Shown here one piece after another: positions 9,014 through 19,681 of a stretch of DNA of 29,865 nucleotides. How positions within the stretch are numbered: position 1 is the first letter of the stretch; each line of letters opens with the position of its first letter. Position numbers and translations under genes: made by a program. The stretch is taken from the NCBI GenBank assembly GCA_021464525.1, contig JADRCO010000605.1:1-29865 (forward strand), read 5' to 3'. Origin of the DNA: Rhizophagus sp. LPA8_4_AMF. Lineage: Eukaryota; Glomeromycota; Glomeromycetes; Glomerales; Glomeraceae. The notes beneath the pieces were generated by a model. It was not told where the DNA came from and did no database searches. It saw nothing but the letters and a program-made list of their open reading frames with translations.

Positions 9014-11385
9014 ATGCCTAAGCAAAGGAAAAGAGCAAAGAAACTGAATAATAAAAACAATGCGTCTGCATTATTAAAAAAAAACGTCAGTAACAAAAAT
9101 AATAATATAGAAAAAGATGATCGGTACAATCCTCTCGACGCATTAGCTGATAAATTCATCGACTTAAGTGAATTACGGCAAAAGCACAGAGGTCCTCCAC
9201 CGAAAGGAGTATTGGAATTAGAACTGGAGGCATTAGTATTTGAAGACCTATACAAATCAGAGAGTGGTGTGAGACAGAACGTTAGGCAAAATGATAATGT
9301 GTCAAAACAGGTGGAGTCGTCAGCCAAGGAAGGCGAAGAATTTGAAACTCCCACTGAAAATGCGGAAAATAATGTAAGTTTCTATCATTATATTTAACAC
9401 ATAATAGTATAAATAATTTTTTTTTCAATTGATTAAATGTTATTACCAAAGCTACCCGCTTTCGATACTGTACCGCCAGTACCTTACTCTATCGATATTT
9501 CACCCGAAACATATGAAAATAATAATGACAATATGAACACGGAAGAGAATGATCATTTAGGTGATGATCGCAATAACAAAGAATCAGAAATGAAAAATAG
9601 AAGTATTTATGATTTTATAATCTTTTTCTTTTTGCTCATATGTTATATATTAGATTAATTTTAATGCCATTAAATTCAATAGAGACAAATAGTGAACCGA
9701 TACTTGAAATTGATGGTGGATGGCAAGATTCTGATGATGAGAATATCACCGTTTCCTTAAAAAGTAAAAATAGGTTGAAAAAGTTAAGAGCAACCGAAGA
9801 AGAAGATATAATATCCGGCGATCAATATGAAAAGAGATTAAGAAACCAGTAATTAATTTTTAAAATATTAATACTTCTGATTGAAAATAAATTCTTACGT
9901 AAATTTTAAATCATGTTAAAGGTTTGAAAAACTTCATCCAACGCCAAATTGGGCCATTGTACCATCCAAACGGAAAAGACGAACTGAAAGTGAAATTTTC
10001 GATGGAGACTCGTCTGATATAGAAAAGATAGATGTTCTAAACAAAGATATTGATGAATCGTTAGTAAAGTCTGGTGTGAATTCAAGATGGAAATTAAAGG
10101 CAAACAAGCTTGAAATTTACCGGATGCAAGATGCTAACCGAGCAGCGTATTCACAGGTCGTCTATTTTATCATTTAATTTTCTAACAAATATTATATTAA
10201 ACATAAATTCGCGAATTTTATTAATTTTATTTCATATTCGATTATTAGTGTGCGATTCAATCATTGAAATTTCACCCAAATTCGCAAGTAATAATGACTG
10301 CAGGATTAGATAAAACAATACGATTATTCCAAGTTTGTTTCTAAATTTCAAATATTTGTTTTAATATATTTCAAATATGCGTAATAATTTTCTATTATCG
10401 CTGAACGAATAAAGGTGGATGGCAAGAAAAATCCAAAAATCCAATCAGTGATTTTCAATGATTTACCGATTTTAAAAGCAGAATTTAATCCTAGCGGTTC
10501 TGAAATTATAATATCTGGACGACGAAAGTATTTTTATATATATAATATTGAGGCAGGAAGTATTGATAGATCTCAAGGGATATTTGGGACGGAGGATAAA
10601 ACTCGAGAGAATTTTTTAATATCTCCGTGCGGAAAATATATCGTGTTTATAGGAAATAATGGTTATTTAACATTGGTTAGTTATCAGACAAAACAACAAG
10701 TTGCCAACCTGAAAATGAATGGTTCTGCCGATGCAGCTTCTTGGTCTAGTGATGGCAAATATTTATTTTCAGTCGGTAAAGATGCTACAATCTATCAATG
10801 GGATGTAGGTGCACGAAAAATTGTGCATTGCTTTGCAGATGAAGGTGGATATAAACCTAAAAAAATAGCAGTGTCCAAAAATAATGATTATTTTGCTATC
10901 GGGTAAGATTTAACTTACAATAATTCTTTTGTTTATATGTTATCTAATAATGTTTTTATTTTTTTTCTTAAGTTCGCAATCCGGTATTGTTAATGTTTAT
11001 GATGATTCCTGTCTGTCTTCAACAAATCCAAAACCTATGAAATCTATAATGAACTTAACAACTAATATTCATGATATGAAGTTCAACAATGACAGTCAGA
11101 TACTTGGAATCTCAAGTCATTCTAAAAGAGATCAATTAAAAATGGTTAATAAACAAATCTTATATTAAAAAAGAAAATTTATATACACTATTTAATTAAT
11201 TTGTTAATTTTTTCTTTTAGGTTCATTTACCTTCACTCAATGTATTTCCAAACTGGCCAAATATAGCAAATCCTTTAGGTTATGTTCAATGCTTTGATTT
11301 TTCACCAAACAGTGGATATATTACCATAGGTAATGAAAAAGGTAAAGCACTTTTATATAGGTTACTCTCTTATCCAAATGCATAG
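9014..11385 (+). CDS. UTP18: U3 snoRNP WD40 protein Utp18
   Basis: Eight exons join in frame to 606 residues: 9014-9373, 9452-9602, 9683-9848, 9922-10156, 10249-10332, 10415-10902, 10973-11144, 11221-11385. Utp18 is a nucleolar subunit of the small-subunit processome needed for 18S rRNA maturation. The N terminus is basic (MPKQRKRAKKLNNKN) and then acidic. The family-typical block WQDSDDENITVSL, RLKKLRATEEEDI, SGDQYEKRLRNQFEKLHPTPNWA spans about residues 180-235. From about residue 305 a WD40 propeller follows (SLKFHPNSQVIMTAGLDKTI, AASWSSDGKYLFSVGKDATI, GYVQCFDFSPNSGYITIGNE). ATG 9014 was chosen over an upstream GTG. The donor after exon 4 (GTCGTC) is weak, but exon phase requires it. It shares its upstream region with CBP3. 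Confidence 0.93.
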
Positions 11386-11845
11386 ATATTTTGCTATATT
11401 AGAAATCTTTTATTCTGCAAATTTAAATAATATTATGCATAGAATTTGCTATTCTTCTTTCAATTTAAATAATTAAATCAATTTAAAATATAAAATATAT
11501 ATATAATTATATTGCATTATCATATTATTAATTGCATAAAATAAGTGTTTAATATGAACCTATATGGTTAAAAAATAATAAGTATTGCTTTTATATTATT
11601 TATATTTATTTTTTAACAAAATAAAAAGATGGCTGTATATATATTCTTTAATTTTACATAATAGAATAATTAATATTAAATTATAACTTAAAATTTTCAA
11701 ATTGTGTTATTTTTTTAATTGTATATTTTATGATATAATAAATAAATAATTAAATAGTCTTTTTTAATAAATAAATTTTCTAGTTCTAATTTATTACCTT
11801 TATTTAATTCAAATTCTACTTGTAATATAATTATATTAAGCTGCC
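11386..11845. other. AT-rich 3' flank of UTP18
   Basis: Low-complexity A/T sequence after the UTP18 stop, including an AT dinucleotide run near 11500. No gene or RNA is seen before the retroposon insertion site. Confidence 0.5.
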
Positions 11846-12730
11846 AATAATATGGATGGATGGGAAACTCTTTCCAATCATATTTATGACCATTTTTTTA
11901 CTACCATTTTTTTGTTCAAAACTTTTATTTTTCTTTATTTTCTTTATAATAAATACATTTTAAACTTTTAATATACATTATTCTTATACACTGTTCTTTA
12001 TTATTTTATTCTCTTTAAATACACATTTTGAGGTTTCAGTTATCCTTTGTTAGGCCTTAGCAAACTGACTGTTTAATTTTATTCCAGCGCAGATTAGCAA
12101 GTAACCTATGGCAATAAGTTATATTTTTAAGCAGATATATTATAGAGTATAGTGTTTTTTAAGCTTAAGTATTATTACTGAATGATATAATATGAAAAGA
12201 GTTCAAGAAGCCCCTGAGAATGAGAACTTTCTTTAGTTCCTAAATACTATAAGCAACTATATTAATGGTTTTATGCTTTATTACCTCTTAGTTATATGGT
12301 TAAATAAAGCTAATAAAAGATCAGCACACCTTTAAACAACCTTTCTTAAATATGTAATTATTAATTTTGAAAGATTTTTGGATATTTTTTCATCTTTGCC
12401 ACCTTTCTTTCTGTCTTTTTTTCAGTTTTCTCTTTTACCTTTTTTTTCCAAAAGAATTTGTTTACTTAGTTGGCTTTATTCAGAAAACTGTACTTTATTT
12501 CAATCTAAGTTTACTTCTAATTTTGACTTGAATGTATTTTTGGCATGTGTTATTATGAACAAAGATAATTTTTATATACAAAATCAACAATAACAAATAC
12601 TACTGATTTGTACAGCTACTACTTTTTTCTGGACTTAATTCCTTATTAGTTTAATATTTGGCTATGGATTCTCTTACATTCAAATGGAACTTTACTTATT
12701 AATACCTTTAAATTTGATCAGTGAGTAGAC

Positions 12731-13027
12731 CAGGATCCCAAATATCTCTCATACAACTCATAAGATACATATAATAAAATATATGTTTTGTAATAACTCA
12801 GTCAATATTTATGCTAGAAATGTGATTTTACTATCATTGGATTCCTCTTATTGAGACTAATCCAACAAGTATAAGATTGTAAAATTCCAATTACTGGATA
12901 GCTTAAAGGAGAGTGTAGGATAAGAAAATTTGAAAATACCTTCTGTAATATGCAATTTTGGCCAGAATTTACATATAATTCTACATAAACTCAAATGTGA
13001 GTTGTATGAGAGATGTTCGGGATCCTG
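12731..13027. mobile_element. 297 bp MITE with 30 bp terminal inverted repeats
   Basis: The left end 12731-12760 begins CAGGATCCCAAATATCTCTC. The reverse complement of 12998-13027 begins CAGGATCCCGAACATCTCTC. The 30 bp arms match at 28 of 30 positions, covering through ATACAACTCA. The element is nested inside the retroposed insert, so it arrived later or was copied with it. The interior (about 12822-12900) is a diverged copy of the tandem repeat at 4189-4575. It has no ORF. No clear target-site duplication was found, so the superfamily is unassigned. Confidence 0.8.
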
Positions 13028-13218
13028 ATAGATCTATAGCTCATTTTTGGATGGTTTTTTACATCATGACAAAAGAAAAACAGAGACAAATAGATGATGT
13101 ATTATGATGTTGCTGGTTTTTTTTTAGCTTTAAATTTTTTCCTTTTGTTTTATATAGATTTTCTTTTTTTTCTATTTTTTTTTCTGTTTTTTCTTTTTCT
13201 TTTTCTTTTTTGTTGGTT

Positions 13219-13572
13219 TCAATTTTTTATAGAAATTTCTTGGGTGGAGTTCTTATATTTGATTGCTGGGTTTTCTTGAAAGGTGTAATCTTTCCTAAAG
13301 GATAATCTATAATAACTGATGTAATTCACTTTATCAGATATATTGGATTTGCCATATATGATAGTGAAAGAATTAACACCATTACCATGCGATTGGCTGA
13401 AGGATTCTTTTGCCATGTAATCAACAAGCATATTATTGAGGGGAATTGCTACTTTAGCAATTATATGTAGGAGACAATGGGTTATGTGAATTAGCGGTAT
13501 ACTTTTATCAATTTTTGAAGGGCCAGTAGGAGTTATAAAATTGCAGTGCAGCAGGTCTTGGATGCCAAATTC
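13219..13572 (-). pseudogene. Coherent minus-strand reading frame inside the retroposed insert
   Basis: A frame open on the minus strand from a stop near 13572 to a stop at 13219 includes SKEFGIQDLLHCNFITPTGP, LLHIIAKVAIPLNN, MLVDYMAKESFSQ and VNYISYYRLSFRKDYTF. It has sensible amino-acid composition in AT-rich DNA, and upstream (to about 13690) more peptide-like sequence appears, broken by stops. LVDYMAKES is reminiscent of the C-terminal end of retroelement RNase H domains, but this is weak. It runs antisense to the poly(A) orientation of the surrounding insert. Function not assigned. Confidence 0.3.
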
Positions 13573-13809
13573 CTTAGACTATAGGGCAGTTCCGCTAAGA
13601 TGGGTTGTCTATCCACAATCTTACCTATACAGGAATAAGTTTCACCAACAGTACACACATGGGTTTTCTCTGGAATGACAGATGATGTTATATTTAGTAA
13701 TTATATTAGATACCTAGATAGCATTTTATTACAAAACTGTTATTTATATTAACTCTAATAAAGTATAAAATGTATTGCAGAAAAAAAAAAAAAAATAATA
13801 TGGATGGAT

Positions 13810-14201
13810 AATAATTTTTTCCTTTAACTAAACTAACAATTTAAAATTTAATTATGTAAAAAAAAACCTTTTAGTGCAAATTTAATCTTAAATGATACTT
13901 TGAATATTAGTGTGTATAATTATTCAATTTAAAGAACTATATATTTACAATATGTATTAAGTAATATCCAATTGAATCAATAGATTAATAATCATTCATA
14001 CTTTCATTGAACAAATACGAACATTTAAAATAATAGAATTAATAAAATAAAAAATGCACTGTATAAGTAAAAAATAACTTTCTGTTAAAAGAAAACAAGT
14101 TCTATATAATGACATTTATAGAAGAATATGTGACGGTTATTTAATAAACTATTATTAATAGGTTGTAGATAAAATTAATTTGAATAAAAATGCTAAGTTA
14201 T
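13810..14201. other. AT-rich spacer downstream of citrate synthase
   Basis: 392 bp of AT-rich DNA between the retroposon target-site duplication and the citrate synthase stop codon. It presumably holds the citrate synthase 3' UTR. No gene is seen. Confidence 0.45.
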
Positions 14202-16274
14202 TCATTTATGTTCTTCAAACATCTTTTTGATTAACTCGGTAGAATAAGATTTTGGTCGTTCAATTGGTAATCCCCTATAAATATAAGAAATATGTACCAA
14301 TTAGAAAACTTAATTATAATAAAAGTTGATAATAATATTGAAATATACTTACAAAGCACGATCCCAAATTATTTGAGCTAAAACACCTAATGATCTTGAA
14401 ACACCAAATAATACAGTATAATAATTTTGCTCTACTAAACCAAAATGCTGTAATAATACACCAGAATGAGCATCAACATTGGGCCAAGGATTTTTAGTTT
14501 TACCATGCTCAAGTAAAACACCTGGTACAATTTTATAAAGCTGTTTGACTAATTTAAAGAGAGGATCATTTGGAAGATGCTTTAATGCAAATTCATACTG
14601 AGCTGTATAGCGTGGATCCTATAGTTAAAATAAATAATAGTAAGTTTAATTTATAGTTCCTGATTTACAAAAAAAATAAATCTTTTTGTACTTACTGTCT
14701 TACGGAGAACTGCATGGCCGTATCCGGGTACGACTGTACCGGATTTTAAAGTATTCCAAACATATTCTTTGACAGTTTCATCACTTGGTGACTCGCCAAT
14801 CGCGTCTCTCATCTTAAGAATCCAGCGAATGACTTCTTGATTAGCAAGGCTTTAATTTTTAAAAATTATTATTATTTTATTATTAAATTAAATAATAAAT
14901 GCGTAAGCACTAGATAAATTAAATAGTGTTGCAACATTCACCCATGTAGTGGACCTGCTAAACCATTAAGCGAAGCCGCAAATGAGATATAAGGATCAGA
15001 AAGTGCACTTCCAACAAGTCTCTAAATTATAAAGAATTTTTTTAATAACAATAAAAATAAGGCAGACCCTTATAATAATAAATAATAAACGAAGTTATTT
15101 ACCATAGTATGGGCTGATACATTTCCACCTTCATGATCAGAATGAATTGTAAGATAAAGTCTTAATAATTCCACAAAATCTTTATCTGAATAGCCAAGAA
15201 TTTTGGCAAAATTAAAAGAATAGTCTTTATCCATCTCAATAGGAGGGACTTTCCCGTCTTTATAAATATTTCTGTAAATTCTGCCAGCAACATTTGGTAA
15301 TTTTGAAATTAAATCCATGGCATCTTCATAAACGTATTGCCAATACTCATTCTTATTAACACCGGACTGATACGCTTTAAAAAAATTAGAATCATGTTGT
15401 AAAGCAGTCACAGCTAAAGAAAATTGCGACATTGGATGTAAAGTATTTGGACATCTATCAATTAATTCTTCAACAAATGAAGGAATTGAAGATCTAGCTG
15501 CCCATTCAGCTGATAAAGATTTAACTTGCTCTTTTGTTGGAACTTCTCCAGTTACCAATAACCAAAATAATCCTTCTGGTAATGGTTCTTCACCACCATC
15601 TGCTGCCGGGAGTTTTTGTCTACATTCGGGTATAGAGAAGTTTCTAAATCGGATACCTTCTTCAGGATCTAAAACTGAACCTTCCCAGATCAAACCTTTG
15701 ATACCTCTCATGCCTCCATAAGCCATATCGACTGTTACATTTCCTAAGCTTTTGGCGCCATGTTCTTTTTTAACTTGTTTTACCTCTTCTTGTTTTAATG
15801 GAACCAATTCTTCAAGTCGTTCTTTAAGAGTCTTTAATAAAAAAAAAAAATAATAAATTCCACGTATATAAGTTTGAAATATTTAACTTGCAATAGCAAA
15901 GAAAATTGTTGGGCAGTCAATTTGAAAAATATTATTTGAATATTTAATTAAATATTTAATTATCGAACCTTTAAAATAATATTTACGATAATCCTTGTTT
16001 CATACATACTTTAGGTTTTGAGGCGTGCAAATACCGAATAGCACCAGTAATTGTAGGAGGATAAATTTGTCTTGTCAAAGATAGTGTTGTTGACAAAGGT
16101 TTAGCGGCTACTGTCTAGAAATAAACCATTAAAGCCATATACAAATAAGCATTACATTCTTATCAATTATATTTTTTTCTATCGATAACTTTTAGAACTA
16201 AAAGAACTAAAATATCATATAAAAACCTTTGATAACCCAAAAGAAGTGCGAGAAACCGAATGTAGAAAAGTCAT
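14202..16274 (-). CDS. CIT1: Citrate synthase, mitochondrial
   Basis: Seven exons join in frame to 484 residues: 16274-16227, 16114-16010, 15831-15103, 15021-14942, 14849-14696, 14618-14353, 14274-14202. The enzyme condenses acetyl-CoA with oxaloacetate to citrate, the entry step of the TCA cycle. Residues 1-50 ([16 protein letters not shown], then a Ser/Thr/Arg-rich exon) form a mitochondrial presequence. Against the pig enzyme, the substrate-binding and catalytic residues are present: His284 (SDHEGGN), His320 (PLHGLANQ), His366 (GYGHAVLR) and Asp421 (NVDAHSG), at a constant offset of 46. The C terminus [14 protein letters not shown] is typical. It is divergent from the mitochondrial ribosomal protein bL9 gene. 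The symbol follows yeast usage; a peroxisomal isoform is unlikely given the presequence and the non-SKL end (FEEHK). Confidence 0.96.
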
Positions 16275-16672
16275 GTTATAAATTATATTTGTAAATTATA
16301 ATAATTTGGGGAAAAATAATTTATTTTATAAGTAAAAAAATTACTGATCTAAAAAATTAACAGATATTTATTTTGATAATGCACATCAAAATTTTCGGTA
16401 AAGACCGGTATTTATGACATACTCATAAAGTGCGTCGCTTAGTTTGTTATACATCAATGATTTTCCATTTTTATTAAAAATGAATTGATCTAATTATTCA
16501 TCAAAAAACGCATTCTGCATAATATACTCCGCATCATATTCAGATAATCAAAAATTCAACGGGTAAAAGAATTCGCAATTTCGGCCAGAATTACTGAAAA
16601 TAGATCCGATAACGTCCGATATCATGTTAAAATTAAAAAGGATCTGCACGTTTCATCTTTTTTTAATTAAAA
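16275..16672. promoter_or_regulatory. Shared upstream region between citrate synthase and bL9
   Basis: 398 bp between divergent starts of two mitochondrial-protein genes. It contains two CCGATA direct repeats at about 16606-16622 (TCCGATAACGTCCGATATC) near the bL9 side and an ACCGGT palindrome near 16405. No known fungal factor site can be named with confidence. No ORF. Confidence 0.45.
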
Positions 16673-17614
16673 ATGTCAACATTATTATCGAATCGTACAC
16701 TAACATCATTTAGAAACGTACAAATTATTTCTAATAAATCAGCGAATCTATTTGTTAACTTATTAGATTCAAAAATTTTTAGTAGGGCTGTTAGATATAG
16801 AAAAGTAACAATAGAATTATTGGAACATGTTAAAAATCTTGGAAATGAAGGTTGTTAAAAATAACGCACGTGCATTTTAAATGTAACTAATGCTTATAGA
16901 GCAAATATTTCTCTATTATGTAGGCGACATTGTAAAAGTCAAGCCTGGTAATACTTTAAATTTAGAATTTAAAATGAATTTGTATAAATTTATTAATTAA
17001 TATTTATGAAGGTTATATGAGAAACGATTTATATCCAAATCGGAAGGCAAATTATTACATACCAACAAAAGGAAAAAATAAGTTGCTTCAATCAGAGGGT
17101 CCTTCGCAGATACATCAAATATCTAAAGGAGGACAAATTACACTGGCTGTACTTGGAAAATCATACGTTGTATGTCAATTTTATAATTCAATGAAATTTC
17201 AAATCATTTAATTCGAGTAACTAATTTCGTGTTTTGTATATGAAGGATAAGAAAAATAATGCTCCAAAGGTGCTGAAATATTTTAAAGAAACACAAAAGA
17301 AAATTGCAATTCTTAATCATATTCCTTCTTTAACTTTTGAGTGTGATTTGGACGGTGATGTTAATAACCCTACTATACTTAGAAACTCCGTGAAACTTGA
17401 AGACATTTTAAATCGAATTAAAAGCGAATATCATATTTCCTTGAATTTAGATGATATTGAATTTCATGAAACTAATTCAAGTGAAATCAATCGGACTGGA
17501 TATCATAAATGTTTATTCCATTTTCGTGAAATTCAACATACAGTTTCCGTAAAAATTATTGTGAAACCATCAATCGGATTTCAAGGAATAAAAAATTTAT
17601 CTTCAGATGAATAG
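16673..17614 (+). CDS. Mitochondrial large-subunit ribosomal protein bL9
   Basis: Four exons join in frame to 242 residues: 16673-16850, 16924-16947, 17012-17169, 17246-17614. bL9 binds 23S-type rRNA at the base of the L1 stalk in the mitochondrial ribosome. The N terminus (about residues 1-40) is basic and acid-poor up to Asp32, fitting a presequence. The bL9 N-domain signature follows: KVTIELLEHVKNLGNEGDIV, KVKPGYMRNDLYPNRKANYY. The C-terminal half (KLEDILNRIKSEYHISL, HFREIQHTVSVKIIV) matches the bL9 C-domain fold pattern. Exon 2 is only 24 nt, encoding DIVKVKP plus two split glycine codons. It is placed by phase and by the exact family signature. Divergent from citrate synthase. Yeast calls this protein Mrpl50. 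Confidence 0.9.
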
Positions 17615-17692
17615 ACTTGATATGTGTATGTATTTTAGAATCAATTAAATGATACAGCCAATCTGAACTTGTATTACATAATTTCATGTGTT

Positions 17693-17698
17693 CACGTG
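17693..17698. promoter_or_regulatory. CACGTG E-box upstream of the 17775 gene
   Basis: A perfect CACGTG palindrome 77 bp before the chosen start codon at 17775. In fungi this is a core site for bHLH factors such as Cbf1/Pho4. Functional relevance is inference. Its presence supports treating 17688-17774 as leader rather than coding sequence. Confidence 0.3.
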
Positions 17699-17774
17699 TA
17701 CGAATTTAAATTCGCGTGCGATTTTCAAAGGTATACTTCAGCTATTTCGCTTCATCCTCCAAAACAATTTTCAT

Positions 17775-18212
17775 ATGTCTAAACAAATTCCATTCAAGAA
17801 TTATGGAAAGGCTCGAATTGATACTTCAGATCCAAACTTCATACAAGCCGAGTTAAGTCCGGCAGAAATTGATCAGAAAGCCGCTGTTGCTCGTTATAAT
17901 TCTCCAGGACCTTCAGATATCCGGGCAGCAGCTTGCCGGGGGTGTTACCAACTTGAAAGACTGCTTGAAATTGCTAAAGACATTCAAGAACTCGCGCTGA
18001 CTTCCACAACAAGACCTATAAACGTTGCAGAAATTCGTGCAAAAATTCCTCCAAAAAAATTTCAAGAAGCAGAAAGTCGAGTTACAAACTTAAAAGGTTT
18101 TATAAAACGGTTACATGATGCTAAAGTAGAATTTACACTTCCTTATCAACTTGACAATTTCAACATAAACGCTTTTATTGATGAAGTAATTCGATCTGTT
18201 GAGAAGGATTGA
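17775..18212 (+). CDS. Unrecognised 145-residue protein
   Basis: A single-exon ORF starting MSKQIPFKNYGKARIDTSD. Composition and codon use look like the neighbouring real genes, and the GC level is above the flanks. It carries a central helical segment (RAAACRGCYQLERLLEIAKD, IQELALTSTTRP) and a Lys-rich middle (AEIRAKIPPKKFQEAESRV), ending FIDEVIRSVEKD. No signal peptide, membrane segment or catalytic motif is visible, and I do not recognise the family. The frame is also open upstream to an ATG at 17688, whose extra 29 residues are free of Asp/Glu and could be read as a mitochondrial presequence. The E-box at 17693 and the gene's compactness make the shorter form my preference. AATAAA occurs at 18265-18270. 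It converges on the RBM42-like gene. Confidence 0.75.
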   Translation: MSKQIPFKNYGKARIDTSDPNFIQAELSPAEIDQKAAVARYNSPGPSDIRAAACRGCYQLERLLEIAKDIQELALTSTTRPINVAEIRAKIPPKKFQEAESRVTNLKGFIKRLHDAKVEFTLPYQLDNFNINAFIDEVIRSVEKD

Positions 18213-18527
18213 ATGTGAGGTAGGATTCTCTTAATTTAATAATATTTAAATTTAAATTTGGTTTAATAAATATTTTTTATTTCATAAATAAATCGAATTA
18301 AAAAGTTGAATGGAGATACATCTAATGGGCGAAATGTTAATAGAATATTTTCAGCAAAGAAATATAAATTGCTTTTTATTATAAAAATTGATATTTACCC
18401 AATAAAAGATCAAATCAAATAACCGATCTTTGATGAACATATAATTTAGAATAAAGAATCGTGTTGATATGCGCGTCAAGCGTATCTCATATCGTCATAA
18501 AGCTATTAAAATTTAAAAGTATTAATT
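18213..18527. other. Convergent 3' intergenic region
   Basis: 315 bp between the stop of the 17775 gene and the stop of the RBM42-like gene, which face each other. It holds both 3' UTRs. AATAAA at 18265-18270 serves the plus-strand gene. On the minus strand an AATAAA overlaps the RBM42 stop codon itself (AAA-TAA-AA). No other gene is seen. Confidence 0.5.
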
Positions 18528-19495
18528 TTATTTGTAAGGATGATGTTTCTTATTTTTAACGTCTATATTCCTATCTTTCCATGTGCTCTTTCGTAATTTT
18601 ATTGGTCTGTTTCCGACATATTTGCCTATTAAATGTAAAACAAAGTTATTATTAAACTTTTTCATTCTTTAGTAAATGATAAAATAATAATTTACCATTC
18701 ATTTCTTTCCATGCTTTCACAAATTCATCAGCATCTTTGAAACTAACAAACCCATATCCCTTACTTTTACCTGTCCTTTTATCTCGTATAACTTTAGCCT
18801 TCTGAATAGATGGGTATTTGCTAAAAGCTTTGTATAGAACATCATCAGTAACTTCATTACCGAGATCACCACAAAATAAACGAAAATCGTCTGTTTTGAA
18901 AGAATAAACTTATTAATTATATAATTATAAATTACATCTAATTTACAGTAATAAACTTACTCAAATCCCATTCCAATAAGGTTGGATCTTCCCAGACTTC
19001 ACCACCTGCAGCTCTAATAATAGTTTTTTGTTTTTTCTTGGAAGATTGCTGTTTATTACCACTACTCATCCCTGATTGTTCACTAGTTCCAGACATTGTT
19101 TCATCTTTCATTGGGCCATGGAAGCTCATTCTTCTATCCTGTTGATGCTGATTATGTCCAGATTTGTTATTAATTGAAGCAGTAGAAGACAAAGAAACTG
19201 TAGGGTTAATCATAGTCGGAGGAGCCTCAACTACAGTAGCTGTTGAAGTTGATGTTGCTGTTGTTCCTCCTGTTGAAGGATAATAGTAAGAACTAGCATT
19301 ATAAGCAGAATATTCGGCGTACCCTTCATATCCGCTTGTAGTCATATTGTTTGGATAAAGTGAATTGGAGGAATACGTGTTGTAATCATATCCATAATAT
19401 GATTGATCGGTTGACGGAATTGTTCCAGCTGTACTAGGAACATAAGTATTAGTGTCGTAGCCATATGGAACGTGTTGCTGATTCGAACCTGACAT
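18528..19495 (-). CDS. RBM42-like RRM protein
   Basis: Three exons join in frame to 275 residues: 19495-18961, 18890-18696, 18625-18528. Residues 1-150 are low complexity, rich in Tyr, Ser, Thr, Asn and Gly (for example YGYDYNTYSSNS), a likely disordered, prion-like tail. The RBM42 hallmark AAGGEVWEDPTLLEWDLND precedes one RRM: RNP2 is LFCGDL (183-188) and RNP1 is KGYGFVSF (222-229). The tail GKYVGNRPIKLRKSTWKDR follows. Animal RBM42 binds mRNA 3' UTRs with hnRNP K and is linked to splicing complexes; the role here is inferred. The single-RRM layout and WEDP motif make the assignment firm. Divergent from UTP5, 186 bp apart. Confidence 0.92.
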
Positions 19496-19681
19496 AGTTG
19501 TAACTTCGTAGATCTACAAGTAAGTAACCAACTTTTTAAAGAAAAGTTAATAAGGATTTATTTATATACCAACTTAATCAACTACCTTACATAATCGATT
19601 GTGATTCGCAGATCAAATCAGTAAATGCAATAAAAAAAAAATTTTTTTTTTTTTGATCAAAAAATTCAAAAATAAATTAAG
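19496..19681. promoter_or_regulatory. Bidirectional upstream region, RBM42-like / UTP5
   Basis: 186 bp between divergent ATGs. A homopolymer switch (about ten A then fifteen T, 19630-19653) lies just before the UTP5 start. Its AAAAATTTTT core resembles the yeast RRPE element found upstream of ribosome-biogenesis genes, but in DNA this AT-rich the match may be chance. Confidence 0.4.

Larger units (their letters stand above)
11846..13809 (+). mobile_element. Poly(A)-tailed retroposed insert with 16 bp target-site duplication
   Basis: AATAATATGGATGGAT occurs at 11846-11861 and again at 13794-13809. Directly before the second copy is a run of A from 13781, preceded by AATAAAGTATAAAATG with a polyadenylation-type AATAAA near 13758. 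This is the standard outcome of LINE-machinery insertion in plus orientation, about 1.93 kb including a nested MITE. A coherent plus frame (codon starts divisible by 3) runs from about 12199 to 12593 through stops at 12234 and 12333, with RVQEAPENENFL, NTISNYINGFMLYYLLVIW and KYVIINFERFLDIFSS. The protein family is not recognised. A separate coherent minus-strand reading lies near its 3' end. Confidence 0.75.

Noticed and set aside
8911-9354. 147-codon minus-strand ORF
   Set aside because: Antisense to UTP18 exon 1, whose translation continues into conserved Utp18 motifs.
13094-13279. Phe/Leu-rich plus-strand ORF
   Set aside because: Oligo-T tract translated as Phe and Leu; low-complexity sequence inside the retroposed insert.
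17688-17774. Longer start for the 145-residue gene, giving a presequence-like extension
   Set aside because: Contains an E-box and reads like leader sequence; kept as an alternative because the frame is open and acid-free.
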